64,000 nucleotides of DNA from an uncultured Anaeromyxobacter sp. (GCA_903904005.1 CAIVAR010000021.1:1-64000), one strand, 5' to 3'; counted from the first letter of the stretch, positions 49,663 to 59,612 are shown. The notes: generated by a model from the sequence alone, not told the origin. Translations and numbers: made by a program.

Positions 49663-50514
49663 ATGAATTCCGAACGGAGAGAGGGGAGACGCACGCGACG
49701 GGGCGTACTCCCTGGTTTCGGGCTCTCCGCCGGCGTCACCATGGCGTACCTCGGGCTCGTCGTCCTCATCCCCCTCTCCACCCTGGCCCTGAAGGCCAGT
49801 TCCCTCTCCTGGGACCAGTTCTGGGCGCTCACCACCGGCCCCCGGGCCCTGGCCTCCTACCGGCTCTCCTTCGGCACCTCGCTGGCCGCTGCGGGAGTGA
49901 ACGTGGTCTTCGGCGCCGTGCTCGCCTGGGTGCTGGTGCGCTACCCCTTCCCGGGCCGCTCGGTCGCCGACGCCATCGTGGACATCCCCTTCGCCCTTCC
50001 CACCGCGGTGAGCGGCATCGCCCTCACCGCCCTCTACGCGTCGAACGGCTGGTTCGGCGGCCCCCTGGAGCGCCTGGGAGTAAAGGCCGCCTTCTCCCCC
50101 CTGGGCGTGGGCATCGCCCTCACGTTCATCGGGCTTCCCTTCGTGGTCCGGACCGTGCAACCGGTCATCGAGGAACTGGACCGCGAGATGGAGGAGGCCG
50201 CGGCGGTCCTGGGGGCAGGACGTCTCCAGACCTTCCTGCGGGTCGTCTTCCCGGAGATGCTCCCGGCCCTCATCACGGGCTTCGCTCTCTCCTTCGCACG
50301 GGGGCTCGGCGAGTACGGTTCGGTGGTCTTCATCTCGGGGAACATGCCCGGGAAGACCGAGATCGCGCCGCTCCTCATCATGACCCGGCTCGAGCAGTAC
50401 GATTACCCGGGCGCGACCGCGCTCGCCGTCGTGCTCCTCCTCGCCTCGCTCACCATCTTGCTCGCCATCAACCGGCTCCAGTCGTTCGTCCGGGCCCGCG
50501 GGGGGATGGCCTAG
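49663..50514 (+). CDS. cysT: Sulfate ABC transporter permease CysT (CysU)
   Basis: 283 residues, about six membrane helices. The coupling EAA loop is [26 protein letters not shown] (part: [19 protein letters not shown]). [20 protein letters not shown] is a typical CysT block. Pairs with CysW to form the membrane channel. N-terminal 18 residues are strongly basic and cytoplasmic. Start 32 bases after the binding protein gene. Confidence 0.95.
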   Translation: MNSERREGRRTRRGVLPGFGLSAGVTMAYLGLVVLIPLSTLALKASSLSWDQFWALTTGPRALASYRLSFGTSLAAAGVNVVFGAVLAWVLVRYPFPGRSVADAIVDIPFALPTAVSGIALTALYASNGWFGGPLERLGVKAAFSPLGVGIALTFIGLPFVVRTVQPVIEELDREMEEAAAVLGAGRLQTFLRVVFPEMLPALITGFALSFARGLGEYGSVVFISGNMPGKTEIAPLLIMTRLEQYDYPGATALAVVLLLASLTILLAINRLQSFVRARGGMA

Positions 50515-50515
50515 C

Positions 50516-51376
50516 ATGCCCGGCCGATCCACCGTGCACCTCGTGGACGACCCGGCCTGGGTTCGCTGGACGCTCACCGCAGTTGCCCTCGGTTTCCTGA
50601 CCCTCTTCGTCGTGGCCCCCACCGTGCTCGTCTTCGTGGAAGGGCTGAAGAGGGGCTGGCAAGTCTACGTCGACGCGCTAACGACGCCGGAGGCGCGCGA
50701 CGCCATCCGGCTCACCCTCATCACCGCAGCCATCGCGGTTCCGCTCAACACGGCCTTCGGCCTCGCCGCGGCCTGGTGGATCACCCGCTTCCGCTGGAAG
50801 GGCAAGACGCTGGTGGTCTCGCTCATCGACCTGCCCTTCGGCGTGTCGCCCGTGATCTCCGGCATGGTCACGGTCCTGCTCTTCGGCGCCCCGGGGCTCC
50901 TCGGCCCGTGGCTGCAGGCCCATGACATCCGGATCGTCTTCGCGCTCCCCGGCATCGTGCTCGCCACCATCTTCGTCACCTTCCCGTTCGTGGCCCGCGA
51001 GCTCATCCCCTTCCTGGAGACGCAGGGAACCGAGGAGGAGGAGGCCGCCCACATCCTGGGCGCCGGCGGCTGGCAGATCTTCTTCCGGGTCACCCTCCCC
51101 AACATCAAGTGGAGCCTCCTCTACGGAGTCATCCTCTGCAACGCGCGCGCGATGGGGGAGTTCGGCGCCGTGTCGGTCGTCTCCGGGCACATCCGGGGCG
51201 AGACCAACACCGTGCCCCTCTACGTCGAGATCCTCTACAACGAGTACAGCTTCGCCGCGGCCTTCTCGGTGGCCTCCCTCCTCGTGCTGCTCGCCGGCGT
51301 CACGCTCGCCGCGAAGAAGCTGGTGGAGTGGAAGGCGCGCGATCTCCGGCGGCCGGAAACCGGGAGCGCCCCATGA
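50516..51376 (+). CDS. cysW: Sulfate ABC transporter permease CysW
   Basis: 286 residues, six membrane helices, one base after the cysT stop. EAA loop [21 protein letters not shown] and the C-terminal block [19 protein letters not shown], diagnostic of CysW. Forms the heterodimeric sulfate channel with CysT. Overlaps cysA by four bases. Confidence 0.95.
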   Translation: MPGRSTVHLVDDPAWVRWTLTAVALGFLTLFVVAPTVLVFVEGLKRGWQVYVDALTTPEARDAIRLTLITAAIAVPLNTAFGLAAAWWITRFRWKGKTLVVSLIDLPFGVSPVISGMVTVLLFGAPGLLGPWLQAHDIRIVFALPGIVLATIFVTFPFVARELIPFLETQGTEEEEAAHILGAGGWQIFFRVTLPNIKWSLLYGVILCNARAMGEFGAVSVVSGHIRGETNTVPLYVEILYNEYSFAAAFSVASLLVLLAGVTLAAKKLVEWKARDLRRPETGSAP

Positions 51377-52446
51377 GCATCGCCGTGCAGTCCATCGTGA
51401 AGGCCTTCGACGGCCACCCCGTCCTCCGCGACGTCTCCTTCGACGTTCCGGGAGGAGAGCTGGTGGCGCTGCTCGGGCCCTCCGGCTGCGGCAAGACCAC
51501 GCTGCTGCGGATCATCGCCGGGCTCGAGCACGCCGACGCCGGCCATGTCCTGCATTCCGGCGAGCCGGTGGGCGGCAAGAGCGCCCGCGACCGGAACGTG
51601 GGGCTCGTCTTCCAGCACTACGCCCTCTTCCGGCACATGACGGTGGAGCAGAACGTCTCCTTCGCCCTCACCGTCCGGCGCCGACCCCGGGAGAAGGTCC
51701 GTGCCCGGGTCAGCGAGCTCCTGCGGCTCGTCCAGCTCGAGGGGCTGGAGCGGCGCTTTCCGTCACAGCTCTCCGGGGGCCAGCGGCAGCGGGTGGCGCT
51801 CGCGCGGGCTCTCGCCACCGAGCCTTCCGTGCTGCTCCTCGACGAGCCCTTCGGGGCGCTCGACGCCCGGGTTCGCAAGGAGCTCCGCACCTGGCTGCGG
51901 CGGCTCCACGACGAGATCCACGTGACCACCCTCTTCGTCACCCACGACCAGGAGGAGGCCTTCGAGGTCGCCGACCGGGTCGTGCTCATGGACGGCGGCC
52001 GCGTGGAGCAGGTCGGCACGCCTCGGGAGGTCTTCGACGAGCCGGCCAGCCCCTTCGTGATGCGCTTCCTCGGATCGGTGAACATCTTCCAGGGACGGCT
52101 GGAGAACGGCCAGGCCCTCTTCGGCGGGATCGAGGTGCCCCACCCGGCCGCGAGCGACCGCGTGTCACCGGCCCGGCTCTACGTCCGGCCGCACGAGCTC
52201 GTGGTCCACCACGATCCGGTCGCCGGGAGCTTCCCCGCCGTGGTGCTCCGGGTCACGCCGATCGGCAGCGCCGTCCGGGTGGAGCTCGACGCCCCGACGG
52301 TGGAGAACCCGCTCTCCGCCGAGGTGGACGCGGAGCGTGCGGCGAGGCTCGACCTCGAGCCCGGGGACCACGTCTGGGTGGAGCCGCGCCGGCTGCGGGT
52401 CTTCGACGGTGACGCGGTGGACAGCCTCACCGCCAGCGGACTGTGA
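51373..52446 (+). CDS. cysA: Sulfate ABC transporter ATPase CysA
   Basis: 357 residues. Walker [15 protein letters not shown], signature [16 protein letters not shown], Walker [13 protein letters not shown] and H-loop FVTHDQEEA. After residue 235 comes the TOBE-type regulatory domain with [14 protein letters not shown]. It energises CysTW. The last gene of the sulfate operon; its stop is followed within 30 bases by the end of the convergent cysteine synthase gene. Confidence 0.95.
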   Translation: MSIAVQSIVKAFDGHPVLRDVSFDVPGGELVALLGPSGCGKTTLLRIIAGLEHADAGHVLHSGEPVGGKSARDRNVGLVFQHYALFRHMTVEQNVSFALTVRRRPREKVRARVSELLRLVQLEGLERRFPSQLSGGQRQRVALARALATEPSVLLLDEPFGALDARVRKELRTWLRRLHDEIHVTTLFVTHDQEEAFEVADRVVLMDGGRVEQVGTPREVFDEPASPFVMRFLGSVNIFQGRLENGQALFGGIEVPHPAASDRVSPARLYVRPHELVVHHDPVAGSFPAVVLRVTPIGSAVRVELDAPTVENPLSAEVDAERAARLDLEPGDHVWVEPRRLRVFDGDAVDSLTASGL

Positions 52447-52471
52447 GGCTGGGAGAGTACCCGGACGGGGG

Positions 52472-53464
52472 TCAGTCCCGGGGGATGGGGCGGGGGACGA
52501 GCGACTTGCTCGCCAGGAACTCGAGGTTGAAGACCTTCGACGCGTAGCGGCTGCCGTGGTCGCAGAGGAAGGTCACGATGCGCAGCCCCTCCCCGCGGTG
52601 ACGGCGGGCGTACTCGTAGGCCGCCCGCACGTTGAGTGCGGCCGACGTCCCCACCACGAGCGCGTCCTCCCGGGCCAGGTGGTAGAGCATCTCGATCATC
52701 TCCTGGTCGCCGAGGCGCATGGCCTCGTCCACCCGGGCCTGCCGGAAGTTCTCGGTGATCCGCATGATCCCGATGCCCTCGGTGATCGAGCTCCCGCTGC
52801 CCTCGACCTTCCCGTCGCGCACGAAGCAGTAGAGCCCGGAGCCGGGCGGGTCGACGAGCACGACCCGCATCCCGGACAGCTTCGACTTCAAGTAGCGGCT
52901 CGTCCCGGAGAGCGTCCCGCCCGTGCCGACCGCGGAGACGAGGACGTCCACCTTCCCGTCGCACTGCTCGAGGATCTCCGGCCCGGTGGTTTCGAAGTGG
53001 AAGTCGCCGTTCGAGGTGTTCTCGAACTGGTTCGCCCAGAACCAGCCCTCCTTCTCGGCCAGGATCCGCGCCTGGTGGAAGAAGTGGTTCTCGTTCGCGA
53101 AGGGGACGACGGGCACCTTGCGGACCTCGACCCCCATGGCCTCGAGCAGCTCGTACTTCTCGCGGGCCTGGTTGTCCGGCATGGTCACCACCACGCGGTA
53201 GCCGCGCTCCACGCCGAGGAGCCCCAGGCCGATGCCGGTGTTGCCCGCGGTCCCCTCCACGATGGTGGAGCCCGGGCGAAGCTTCCCCTCCTCCTCGGCC
53301 CTCCGGATCATGCCCTTGGCGGCGCGATCCTTGATGCTGCCGCCCGGGTTCATGAACTCGGCCTTGCCGAGGATCTCGCAGCCGGTCAGGCGCGAGAGCG
53401 AGTCGATGCGGAGCAGCGGGGTGTTGCCCACCGCATCCCAGAGCTTCCCCACCTTCGGCGCCAT
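52472..53464 (-). CDS. cysK: Cysteine synthase (O-acetylserine sulfhydrylase family)
   Basis: 330 residues, a fold-type II PLP enzyme: PLP lysine in NPGGSIKDRAAKGM, substrate loop VEGTAGNTGIGL, PLP phosphate loop SAVGTGGTLSGTSRYL. It makes cysteine from activated serine and sulfide or a carrier thiocarboxylate. The C-terminus (about 300-330) is extended past the core. It lies downstream of the encapsulated cysteine desulfurase and shell genes on the same strand with a 25-base gap, so all three likely form one operon: cysteine made here could feed the desulfurase. No serine acetyltransferase is in the window. Confidence 0.93.
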   Translation of the reverse strand: MAPKVGKLWDAVGNTPLLRIDSLSRLTGCEILGKAEFMNPGGSIKDRAAKGMIRRAEEEGKLRPGSTIVEGTAGNTGIGLGLLGVERGYRVVVTMPDNQAREKYELLEAMGVEVRKVPVVPFANENHFFHQARILAEKEGWFWANQFENTSNGDFHFETTGPEILEQCDGKVDVLVSAVGTGGTLSGTSRYLKSKLSGMRVVLVDPPGSGLYCFVRDGKVEGSGSSITEGIGIMRITENFRQARVDEAMRLGDQEMIEMLYHLAREDALVVGTSAALNVRAAYEYARRHRGEGLRIVTFLCDHGSRYASKVFNLEFLASKSLVPRPIPRD

Positions 53465-53489
53465 CCTGCCCCTCCCGCCCGAGCCGGCG

Positions 53490-55265
53490 TCAGATCCCGC
53501 GGTGGCCCCGGCCCGCCTGGATGCGGAGCAGCGCGGCCACCAGCGCGTCGATGTCCTCGCAGGTGTTGTAAGGGGCGAGGGAGGGTCGCACCGTGCTTTC
53601 CAGGCCGAAGCGGCGCAGGATCGGCTGGGCGCAGTGGTGTCCGGATCGCACCGCGATGCCCTCCTGGTCGAGGGCCGTCCCCACGTCCTCGGTGCGGAAG
53701 CCGTCGAGGACGAAGGAGACCACACCGGCCTTCTCGGCCGCGTTCCCGATGATGGTGAGCCCCGGAACGGTGAGCAGGCCGCGGGTCATGTAGGCGAGGA
53801 GCTCGTGCTCGTACCGGGCGACGTTCTCCCGGCCCACCGAGATCAGCCAGTCGACCGCGGCGCCGAGCCCGACCGCGTCGGCGATGTTGCCGGTTCCGGC
53901 CTCGAACTTGAAGGGGGCCGGCTGGTAGACCGTCTTCTCGAAGGTGACGTCGGCGATCATGTTGCCGCCCCCCTGCCAGGGAGGCGTGGCGTCGAAGACG
54001 TCGGAGCGGCCGTAGACCACGCCGATGCCGGTGGGGCCGAAGACCTTGTGGCCGGAGAAGACGAAGAAGTCGCAGCCGATCGACTGGACGTCCACCGGCA
54101 TGTGCGACACCGACTGGGCGCCGTCGACGAGCACCCTGGCCCCGTGCCGGTGCGCCATCTCGGTCATGGCCTGCACCGGGACCACCGTGCCGAGCGCGTT
54201 CGACACCTGGGTGATGGCGACGATCCGCGTGCGGGGGCCGAGCAGCCGCTCGTACTCCTCCAGGATCACCTCGCCCCGGTCGTTCACCGGCGCGACCCGC
54301 AGCCGCGCCCCCTTCTCGGCGCAGAGCATCTGCCAGGGGACGATGTTGGCGTGGTGTTCGAGGTGGGTGACGACGATCTCGTCTCCCTCCCCGACGTACC
54401 GGCGGCCGAAGGCCTGCGAGACCAGGTTCACGCCCTCGGTGGTGCCGCGGACGAAGACGATCTCGCGGGTGGCGCCGGCGTTCAGGAAGCGGCGCACCTT
54501 CTCTCGCGCCCCCTCGTAGGCGTCCGTGGCCTTGGCGGCGAGCGCGTGGGCGGCCCGGTGGATGTTGGAGTTCTCGTGCCGGTAGAACTCCGAGATCCGG
54601 TCGATGACGGCGTTGGGCTTCTGGGTCGTGGCGGCGTTGTCGAGCCAGACGAGCCGCTTGCCGTGCACCTTCTCGTCGAGGATGGGGAACTGGCTGCGGA
54701 TGGCCCGCGGGTCGAAGAGCCCTCCGCCGACGCCGAGGTCGGGCAGGCGGTTCGGGTCCCAGTTCGGCTCGCCCGGAGTCGACGGCAGGGCGCCGCCGAG
54801 ATCGGGCAGCCCGGACATCACGCTCGCGTGCTGCGTTGGCACGAAGGAGAGCTGCTCGGCGGTGGGCATCCCGCCGGGTGGACCGGAGACCGGGAGGCCC
54901 GGCGCGGCCACGGGCGGGCGCGGCGCCTGCGGCGTCGTGGTCGGGACGGGCGGGGTGAGCGACACCGGGGGCAGGGCCGTCGCGGTCCCGGCGTGCAGCA
55001 CCGGGACGAGCCGGAGCTCGGCGTCGGACGGGAAGACCGACGGCGACGCCATCGTCGGACCGACGGGCGGCACGGTCGGAGGAACCGACGGCGGACGCGG
55101 CGCCCCGCCGTCCACCGGGACCGACGACGGCACGGGTGGCGCCACCGGGGTCTGGGGCTGTCCGGGCCAGGCAGCGAAGAGCTCGTTTGCGAGCCGCGCT
55201 ACGAGCTGCGGGTCGGGCGCGCCGGCCGCGGAGGCGGTGGCCCGCTCCGACTCACGGGTACTCAT
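53490..55265 (-). CDS. Cysteine desulfurase with long disordered N-terminal domain, encapsulin cargo (SufS-like)
   Basis: 591 residues. Residues 183-591 are a SufS/CsdA-type desulfurase with PLP Lys407 ([11 protein letters not shown]) and active Cys545 ([11 protein letters not shown]). It removes sulfur from cysteine as a persulfide, leaving alanine. Residues 1-180 are proline- and glycine-rich and predicted disordered, as in the cargo domains of Family 2A encapsulin desulfurases. This part contains a helix-like [15 protein letters not shown] (19-33) and two related motifs at 82-99 and 136-154. The start ATG overlaps the shell gene stop by 14 bases, so shell and cargo are coupled. Confidence 0.95.
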   Translation of the reverse strand: MSTRESERATASAAGAPDPQLVARLANELFAAWPGQPQTPVAPPVPSSVPVDGGAPRPPSVPPTVPPVGPTMASPSVFPSDAELRLVPVLHAGTATALPPVSLTPPVPTTTPQAPRPPVAAPGLPVSGPPGGMPTAEQLSFVPTQHASVMSGLPDLGGALPSTPGEPNWDPNRLPDLGVGGGLFDPRAIRSQFPILDEKVHGKRLVWLDNAATTQKPNAVIDRISEFYRHENSNIHRAAHALAAKATDAYEGAREKVRRFLNAGATREIVFVRGTTEGVNLVSQAFGRRYVGEGDEIVVTHLEHHANIVPWQMLCAEKGARLRVAPVNDRGEVILEEYERLLGPRTRIVAITQVSNALGTVVPVQAMTEMAHRHGARVLVDGAQSVSHMPVDVQSIGCDFFVFSGHKVFGPTGIGVVYGRSDVFDATPPWQGGGNMIADVTFEKTVYQPAPFKFEAGTGNIADAVGLGAAVDWLISVGRENVARYEHELLAYMTRGLLTVPGLTIIGNAAEKAGVVSFVLDGFRTEDVGTALDQEGIAVRSGHHCAQPILRRFGLESTVRPSLAPYNTCEDIDALVAALLRIQAGRGHRGI

Positions 55266-56193
55266 GGTAGTGGCCGACCTCGACGTCCTCGAGGACGCCG
55301 ATGGCGTCGTCCGTGAGGACCGCCGCGGAGCAGTAGAGCGAGATCAGGTAGGAGGCGATGGCCTTCTGGTTGATCCCCATGAACCGCACCGACAGGCTGG
55401 GCGTGACCTCGCCCGGGATGCCGGGCTGGAAGAGGCCCACGACCCCCTGCTTCTTCTCGCCGGTTCGGAGGAGCAGGATGCTGGTCTTGCCGGACCCGGC
55501 CTTCTTCGCGTCTCCGGAGACGCGCAGCTTGTCGCTGGGGACGAGCGGGTAGCCCCGCCAGGTGAGGAACTGGGTACCGAAGATCGACGTCGTCGGGGGC
55601 GGGACCCCGCGGCGGGTGCACTCGCGGCCGAAGGCGGCGATGGCGCGCGGGTGGGCCAGGAAGATGGCCGGCTCCTTCCAGACCTTCGCGAGGATCTCGT
55701 CGAGGTCGTCGGGCGTGGGCGGCCCCTTTCGCGTCTTCACCTTCATGGACGGGGCGACGTTGTGGAGGAGGCCGTAGGTGGCGTTGTTGACGAGCTCGTC
55801 CTCCTGCTTCTCCTTCACCTTCTCGATGGTGAGCCGGAGCTGCTCGCGGATCTGGTCGTGCGGGTGGCTGTAGAGGTCGGAGACGCGGGTCTGGACGTCG
55901 ACGACGGTGGTCACGGCGTTGAGCGAGTACTCCCGGGGCTTCTCCTCGTAGTCGACGAAGGTCTCGGGGAGGTTGTCCGTCTCGTCGGGGCTGCACTCGA
56001 CGCCGTCCTCGCCGGAACGGGACTTCACCCGGTTCACGCGGTAGGTGCCGGCCTCGACCGGGACCCAGGGGAGGAAGCTGACGAGCCAGCGGGGCGTGAT
56101 GCCCGACCACTGGGGAACGGTCTTCGTCGTGTTGGCGAGCTGGCGGGCGGCCTGCTCGCCCAGCGTGAGGCGGTTCGCGTCGTTCTGGGCCAT
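55252..56193 (-). CDS. srpI: Family 2A encapsulin shell protein (SrpI-like)
   Basis: 313 residues from the ATG at 56193 (GGAAGGGA upstream). HK97-fold shell features of SrpI-type encapsulins: [16 protein letters not shown] at the N-terminal arm, [19 protein letters not shown] in the E-loop region, [19 protein letters not shown] in the spine helix, [16 protein letters not shown]-like block ([19 protein letters not shown]) and [20 protein letters not shown] at the C-terminus. No cyclic-nucleotide-binding domain is inserted, so it is Family 2A, not 2B. It should assemble into an icosahedral protein shell that houses the neighbouring cysteine desulfurase. The operator site 56313-56329 lies upstream. 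Confidence 0.93.
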   Translation of the reverse strand: MAQNDANRLTLGEQAARQLANTTKTVPQWSGITPRWLVSFLPWVPVEAGTYRVNRVKSRSGEDGVECSPDETDNLPETFVDYEEKPREYSLNAVTTVVDVQTRVSDLYSHPHDQIREQLRLTIEKVKEKQEDELVNNATYGLLHNVAPSMKVKTRKGPPTPDDLDEILAKVWKEPAIFLAHPRAIAAFGRECTRRGVPPPTTSIFGTQFLTWRGYPLVPSDKLRVSGDAKKAGSGKTSILLLRTGEKKQGVVGLFQPGIPGEVTPSLSVRFMGINQKAIASYLISLYCSAAVLTDDAIGVLEDVEVGHYHEYP

Positions 56194-56312
56194 GGGGTCC
56201 CTTCCCGTTCGGAGATCGAGGTCGTCGGCACGTCGTTCCGGGTCGACTCCCGGGAAGCTACGCCGGTCCCCGCCGCACCTCCGGACCCATCCGGGGGTCA
56301 AGGCACGTTTCC

Positions 56313-56329
56313 TCCGTTATATTGGCGGA
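56313..56329. promoter_or_regulatory. Operator-like site upstream of the encapsulin operon
   Basis: TCCGTTATATTGGCGGA: the left half is an exact TCCGTTAT, the right half CGGA is displaced by three bases. On the minus strand the TATAAC it contains could serve as a -10 for the encapsulin gene 110 bases downstream, though no good -35 is seen. Confidence 0.4.
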
Positions 56330-56380
56330 CCTGGACAGCCTTGGGCGCGGGGCCGGCCATTCGCCCTGGAACGCTCCCAC

Positions 56381-56412
56381 TTGTAGACCGGAAGACCATC
56401 CGTTATAACGGA
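56381..56412 (+). promoter_or_regulatory. Promoter with perfect sulfur palindrome for rhodanese-sbp operon
   Basis: TTGTAG (56381-56386) and TATAAC (56404-56409), 17 bases apart, form a plausible sigma-70 promoter. The perfect 14-base palindrome TCCGTTATAACGGA at 56399-56412 encloses the -10 box. The predicted start of transcription is at or within a base or two of the rhodanese ATG (56417), so the mRNA may be leaderless. Confidence 0.65.
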
Positions 56413-56416
56413 ATAC

Positions 56417-56743
56417 ATGATCCAGACGATCACACCGACCGAGGCCGAGGCGCTCATCGCCCAGGGCGACGTGGATGTCGTCGACGTCCGCGACCCGCGG
56501 GACTGGTCCTCGGGCCACCTTCCCCGGGCCCGCACCGTGCCTCTCGCGCAGCTCACCGCGGATCCACGGTCCTCCCTCCCTCGCGACGGCGTGGTCTTCG
56601 TCTGCGCCCGGGGGGTGCGCAGCCTCACGGCAGCGAAGGCGGCCGCGGCGGTCGGCTTCGAGCGGGTCTTCAGCGTCGAGGGCGGCACGCTCGGGTGGAG
56701 CGGCGCCGGCCTCCCCCTGGTCTCCGAGGGTGCCGGGATTTGA
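56417..56743 (+). CDS. Single-domain rhodanese sulfurtransferase
   Basis: 108 residues, one rhodanese domain: [16 protein letters not shown] near the start and the active-site loop [15 protein letters not shown] with the sulfur-carrying Cys near residue 66. No signal peptide, so cytoplasmic. It may move sulfane sulfur from thiosulfate or persulfides to other carriers. It is divergent from the encapsulin gene and overlaps, by four bases, a gene for a sulfate-binding protein, which suggests thiosulfate as a joint substrate. Confidence 0.9.
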   Translation: MIQTITPTEAEALIAQGDVDVVDVRDPRDWSSGHLPRARTVPLAQLTADPRSSLPRDGVVFVCARGVRSLTAAKAAAAVGFERVFSVEGGTLGWSGAGLPLVSEGAGI

Positions 56744-57759
56744 CCGCGAGGAACCTGCTCGCCGGATCCCTGGCCTCCATCCTCCTCGCCACGGCCCTCC
56801 CGGCGTCCGCCCTCGCCGCACCGGAGGTGAACCTCCTCAACGTTTCCTACGACCCGACCCGGGAACTCTACGAGGCGGTCGACACCGCCTTCGCCACCGC
56901 CTGGAAGGCCCGGACCGGCCAGGTCGTGAAGGTGAAGCAATCGCACGGCGGCTCCGGCAAGCAGGCCCGCTCGGTCATCGACGGACTCGAGGCCGACGTG
57001 GTCACGCTCGCGCTGGCGCAGGATCTCGACGCCATCGCGCGCAAGGGACTCCTCGATCGGGACTGGCGGAAGCGCTTCCCCGACGGGGCGTCGCCCTACA
57101 CCTCGACGATCGTCTTCCTGGTGCGCAAGGGCAACCCGAAGGGCATCCGGGACTGGGCCGACCTGGTCCGGCCCGGCGTGCAGGTGATCACCCCCAACCC
57201 GAAGACGGGCGGGGGATCGCGCATCGTCTTCCTGGGCGCCTACGGCTACGCCCTGCGCCGGGATGGCGGGAACGACGCGAAGGCCAGGGAGTTCGTCCGG
57301 GCGCTCTACCGGAACGTGCCGGTGCTCGACTCCGGCGCGCGCGGTTCCACGACCACCTTCGTCGAGCGGGGCATCGGCGACGTCCTGCTCACCTGGGAGA
57401 ACGAGGCGCTTCTCGCCCTCCAGAAGCTGGGGGCGGAGAAGGTCGCGGTGGTCGTGCCGCCGGTCTCCATCCTGGCCGAGCCGCCGGTGGCGGTGGTGGA
57501 CCAGGTGGCTGCGCGGAAGGGGACGACCGAGGTGGCAAGGGCCTACCTCGGCTTCCTCTACACCGACGAGGGGCAGGAGATCGCGGCGCGCCACTTCTAT
57601 CGCCCGCGGTCCGCCTCGGTGGCTGCCCGGCACGCGGGGACCTTCCCGAAGCTCTCCCTCTTCACGGTGGAGGAGGTCTTCGGGGACTGGGACCGCGCCC
57701 AGGCTGCGCACTTCGCCGACGGCGGGACCTTCGACCAGATCTACGACGTGGGGCGGTGA
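56740..57759 (+). CDS. Sulfate/thiosulfate ABC substrate-binding protein (second copy, orphan)
   Basis: 339 residues from a TTG that overlaps the rhodanese stop; the signal peptide [21 protein letters not shown] (quoted partly: [14 protein letters not shown]) follows at once. It shares [33 protein letters not shown] and the tail [14 protein letters not shown] with the binding protein at 48608. No permease is adjacent, so it probably feeds the CysTWA at 49.7-52.4 kb with a different specificity, for example thiosulfate. Coupling to the rhodanese fits a thiosulfate role. Confidence 0.93.
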   Translation: MTARNLLAGSLASILLATALPASALAAPEVNLLNVSYDPTRELYEAVDTAFATAWKARTGQVVKVKQSHGGSGKQARSVIDGLEADVVTLALAQDLDAIARKGLLDRDWRKRFPDGASPYTSTIVFLVRKGNPKGIRDWADLVRPGVQVITPNPKTGGGSRIVFLGAYGYALRRDGGNDAKAREFVRALYRNVPVLDSGARGSTTTFVERGIGDVLLTWENEALLALQKLGAEKVAVVVPPVSILAEPPVAVVDQVAARKGTTEVARAYLGFLYTDEGQEIAARHFYRPRSASVAARHAGTFPKLSLFTVEEVFGDWDRAQAAHFADGGTFDQIYDVGR

Positions 57760-57777
57760 GGCCCAGGGATCGGCACA

Positions 57778-57840
57778 TGCGCATCGGGATCGTCGGAGGC
57801 CTGGAGCGTTCGGAATCCCTCTTCGCGTCCCTCCTCAGCC
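57778..57840 (+). pseudogene. Possible 5' remnant of a DUF2325-type gene
   Basis: From the ATG at 57778 the frame reads MRIGIVGGLERSES, the start typical of DUF2325 proteins (MRIxxVGGLERSE), but after about 20 residues it runs as non-coding sequence into the convergent metY gene. If real, the rest of the gene is lost. The short length makes this tentative. Confidence 0.35.
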
Positions 57841-59127
57841 GGTCGCCGCCAGGGCCCGGTCGAGGTCTCGCAGCAGGTCGTCGAGGCTCTCCAGTCCGAC
57901 CGAGAGCCTCACCACCTCCGGCCCGGCACCCGCCGCGGCGCGCTGCTCGTCGGTGAGCTGACGGTGGGTCGTCGACGCCGGGTGGATGACGAGGGATCGC
58001 GTGTCACCCACGTTGGCGAGGTGCGAGAAGAGCTGGCAGGCCTCGACCAGCCGGACCCCGGCCTGGTATCCCCCCTTCACGCCGAAGGTGAATACCGACC
58101 CCGCGCCACGGGGAAGGTACTTCCGGGCCCGCTCCCGGTGCGGACTGGAGTCGAGCCCGGCGTACGACACCCAGGCCACGCGCGGATGGACCTCCAGGAA
58201 CCGGGCCACCTCCAGGGCGTTGGCGACGTGCCGATCCATGCGCAGGGGCAGGGTCTCGATGCCGGTGAGCGTCAGGAAGGCGTTCAGCGGCGCCATGGCT
58301 GGCCCGAAATCGCGCAGCGCAACCGCGCGGGCCTTCATGGTGAAGCCGAAGTCGCCGAAGGTCTCGTGGAAGTTGAGGCCGTGGTAGGCGGGCTCCGGCT
58401 GCGTGAGGGACGGGAACTTGCCGCTCCGTGCCCAGTCGAAACGCCCCGACTCCACGAGGACGCCGCCCATGGACGTCCCGTGGCCGGAGAGGAACTTGGT
58501 GGTCGAGTGCACGATCAGGTCCGCGCCCCACTCGAACGGGCGGCAGAGGTAGGGGGACGCCAGCGTGTTGTCGACGATGAGCGGGATGCCCGCCTCGTGC
58601 GCCACCGCGGCGACCGCTTCCAGGTCGACCACCACGCCCCCGGGATTGGCGAGACTCTCGACGAAGATGGCCTTGGTCCGGGCGGTGATCGCCCGCCGGA
58701 AATTCTCCGGGTCTCCCGGGTCGACGAGGGTAGCCTTCCAGCCGATGCGCGGGAAGCTGTGCACGAACTGGGTGATCGAACCGCCGTACAGGGCCCGGGA
58801 GGCGATGAATTCGTCCCCCGGCTCGAGCAGCGTGAAGAAGGCCAGGAACTGGGCGGCGTGCCCCGAGGCGGCCGCCACCGCGGCCCGGCCGCCCTCGAGG
58901 CTGGCCACCCGCTCCTCGAGCGCAGAGACCGTGGGGTTGGTGATGCGCGAGTAGATGAAGCCGAAGGTCGAGAGGTTGAAGAGCGACGCGGCCTGGTCGG
59001 CGTCCTCGAAGACGTAGGAGGTGGTCTGGTAGATGGGGACGTTGCGCGCACCCGTCGTCGCGTCGGGGCGCGCCCCGGCGTGGATGGCCCGCGTGGCGAA
59101 CCCGAAATCCGGCTGCTTCTCGCTCAT
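57835..59127 (-). CDS. metY: O-acetylhomoserine aminocarboxypropyltransferase, second copy
   Basis: 430 residues. FATRAIHAGARPDATTGA at the N-terminus, [20 protein letters not shown], the PLP lysine in STTKFLSGHGTSMGG and VRLSVGLESLDDLLRDLD at the end are all MetY marks. It differs clearly from the copy at 37950 (for example in the Cys/Gly-rich loops), so it is not a recent duplicate. Makes homocysteine, or works on methanethiol to give methionine directly. It overlaps the CoA-binding protein gene by four bases. Confidence 0.92.
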   Translation of the reverse strand: MSEKQPDFGFATRAIHAGARPDATTGARNVPIYQTTSYVFEDADQAASLFNLSTFGFIYSRITNPTVSALEERVASLEGGRAAVAAASGHAAQFLAFFTLLEPGDEFIASRALYGGSITQFVHSFPRIGWKATLVDPGDPENFRRAITARTKAIFVESLANPGGVVVDLEAVAAVAHEAGIPLIVDNTLASPYLCRPFEWGADLIVHSTTKFLSGHGTSMGGVLVESGRFDWARSGKFPSLTQPEPAYHGLNFHETFGDFGFTMKARAVALRDFGPAMAPLNAFLTLTGIETLPLRMDRHVANALEVARFLEVHPRVAWVSYAGLDSSPHRERARKYLPRGAGSVFTFGVKGGYQAGVRLVEACQLFSHLANVGDTRSLVIHPASTTHRQLTDEQRAAAGAGPEVVRLSVGLESLDDLLRDLDRALAATG

Positions 59128-59612
59128 CGCCCGCTCCGGAGTCGCTTCGAGGTGATGACGCCCGTGTTCACGCCGCACCACCCGAGCTCGCCGAAGAGGC
59201 GGCCGTACTCGATCTTGGGGCAGCGATCCATGACGACCCGGAGGCCGGCCCGGCGGGCCCGTTCCGCGGCGGCCTCGTTCACGACGCCGAGCTGCATCCA
59301 GACCACCCTGGCGCCCATGGCGATGGCCTCGTCGGTGATGGGACCCGCGGCCTCGGCGTTGCGGAACACGTCGACCATGTCGACTTGCACCGGTACGTCG
59401 GCGAGGCGGGCGAAGACCTTCTCCCCGAGGACGACCTCCCCGGCATTCGCCGGATTGACCGGGATGACGCGGAAGCCCTTCTGCTGGAGGTACTTCATGG
59501 CGAAGTGGCTGGGCCGGTTCCACTTGGGGCTGGCGCCCACCATCGCGATCACCCGGACGTCGCGGAGGACGCCGCGGATCTCGTCGTCGCTGTAATGCAG
59601 GGGCTCGTGCAC
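59124..59612 (-). CDS. CoA-binding domain protein (YccU family)
   Basis: 162 residues from a GTG. It has the Rossmann-type CoA-binding signature VIAMVGASPKWNRPSHFAMKYL (quoted partly: AMVGASPKWNRPSH), VIPVNPANAGEVVLGEKV, and MDRCPKIEY. Homologues bind CoA and are often next to O-acetylhomoserine sulfhydrylase genes, as here, where it is coupled to metY. The function is not known; removal or sensing of a CoA-linked sulfur intermediate is possible. It is divergent from the acyl-CoA ligase gene with sulfur operator copies between. Confidence 0.88.
   Translation of the reverse strand: MHEPLHYSDDEIRGVLRDVRVIAMVGASPKWNRPSHFAMKYLQQKGFRVIPVNPANAGEVVLGEKVFARLADVPVQVDMVDVFRNAEAAGPITDEAIAMGARVVWMQLGVVNEAAAERARRAGLRVVMDRCPKIEYGRLFGELGWCGVNTGVITSKRLRSGR

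Noticed and set aside
54604-56739. Long upstream part of the plus-strand frame that ends in the second sulfate-binding protein
   Set aside because: It is antisense to the desulfurase and encapsulin genes; the real gene starts with TTG at 56740 followed by a signal peptide.
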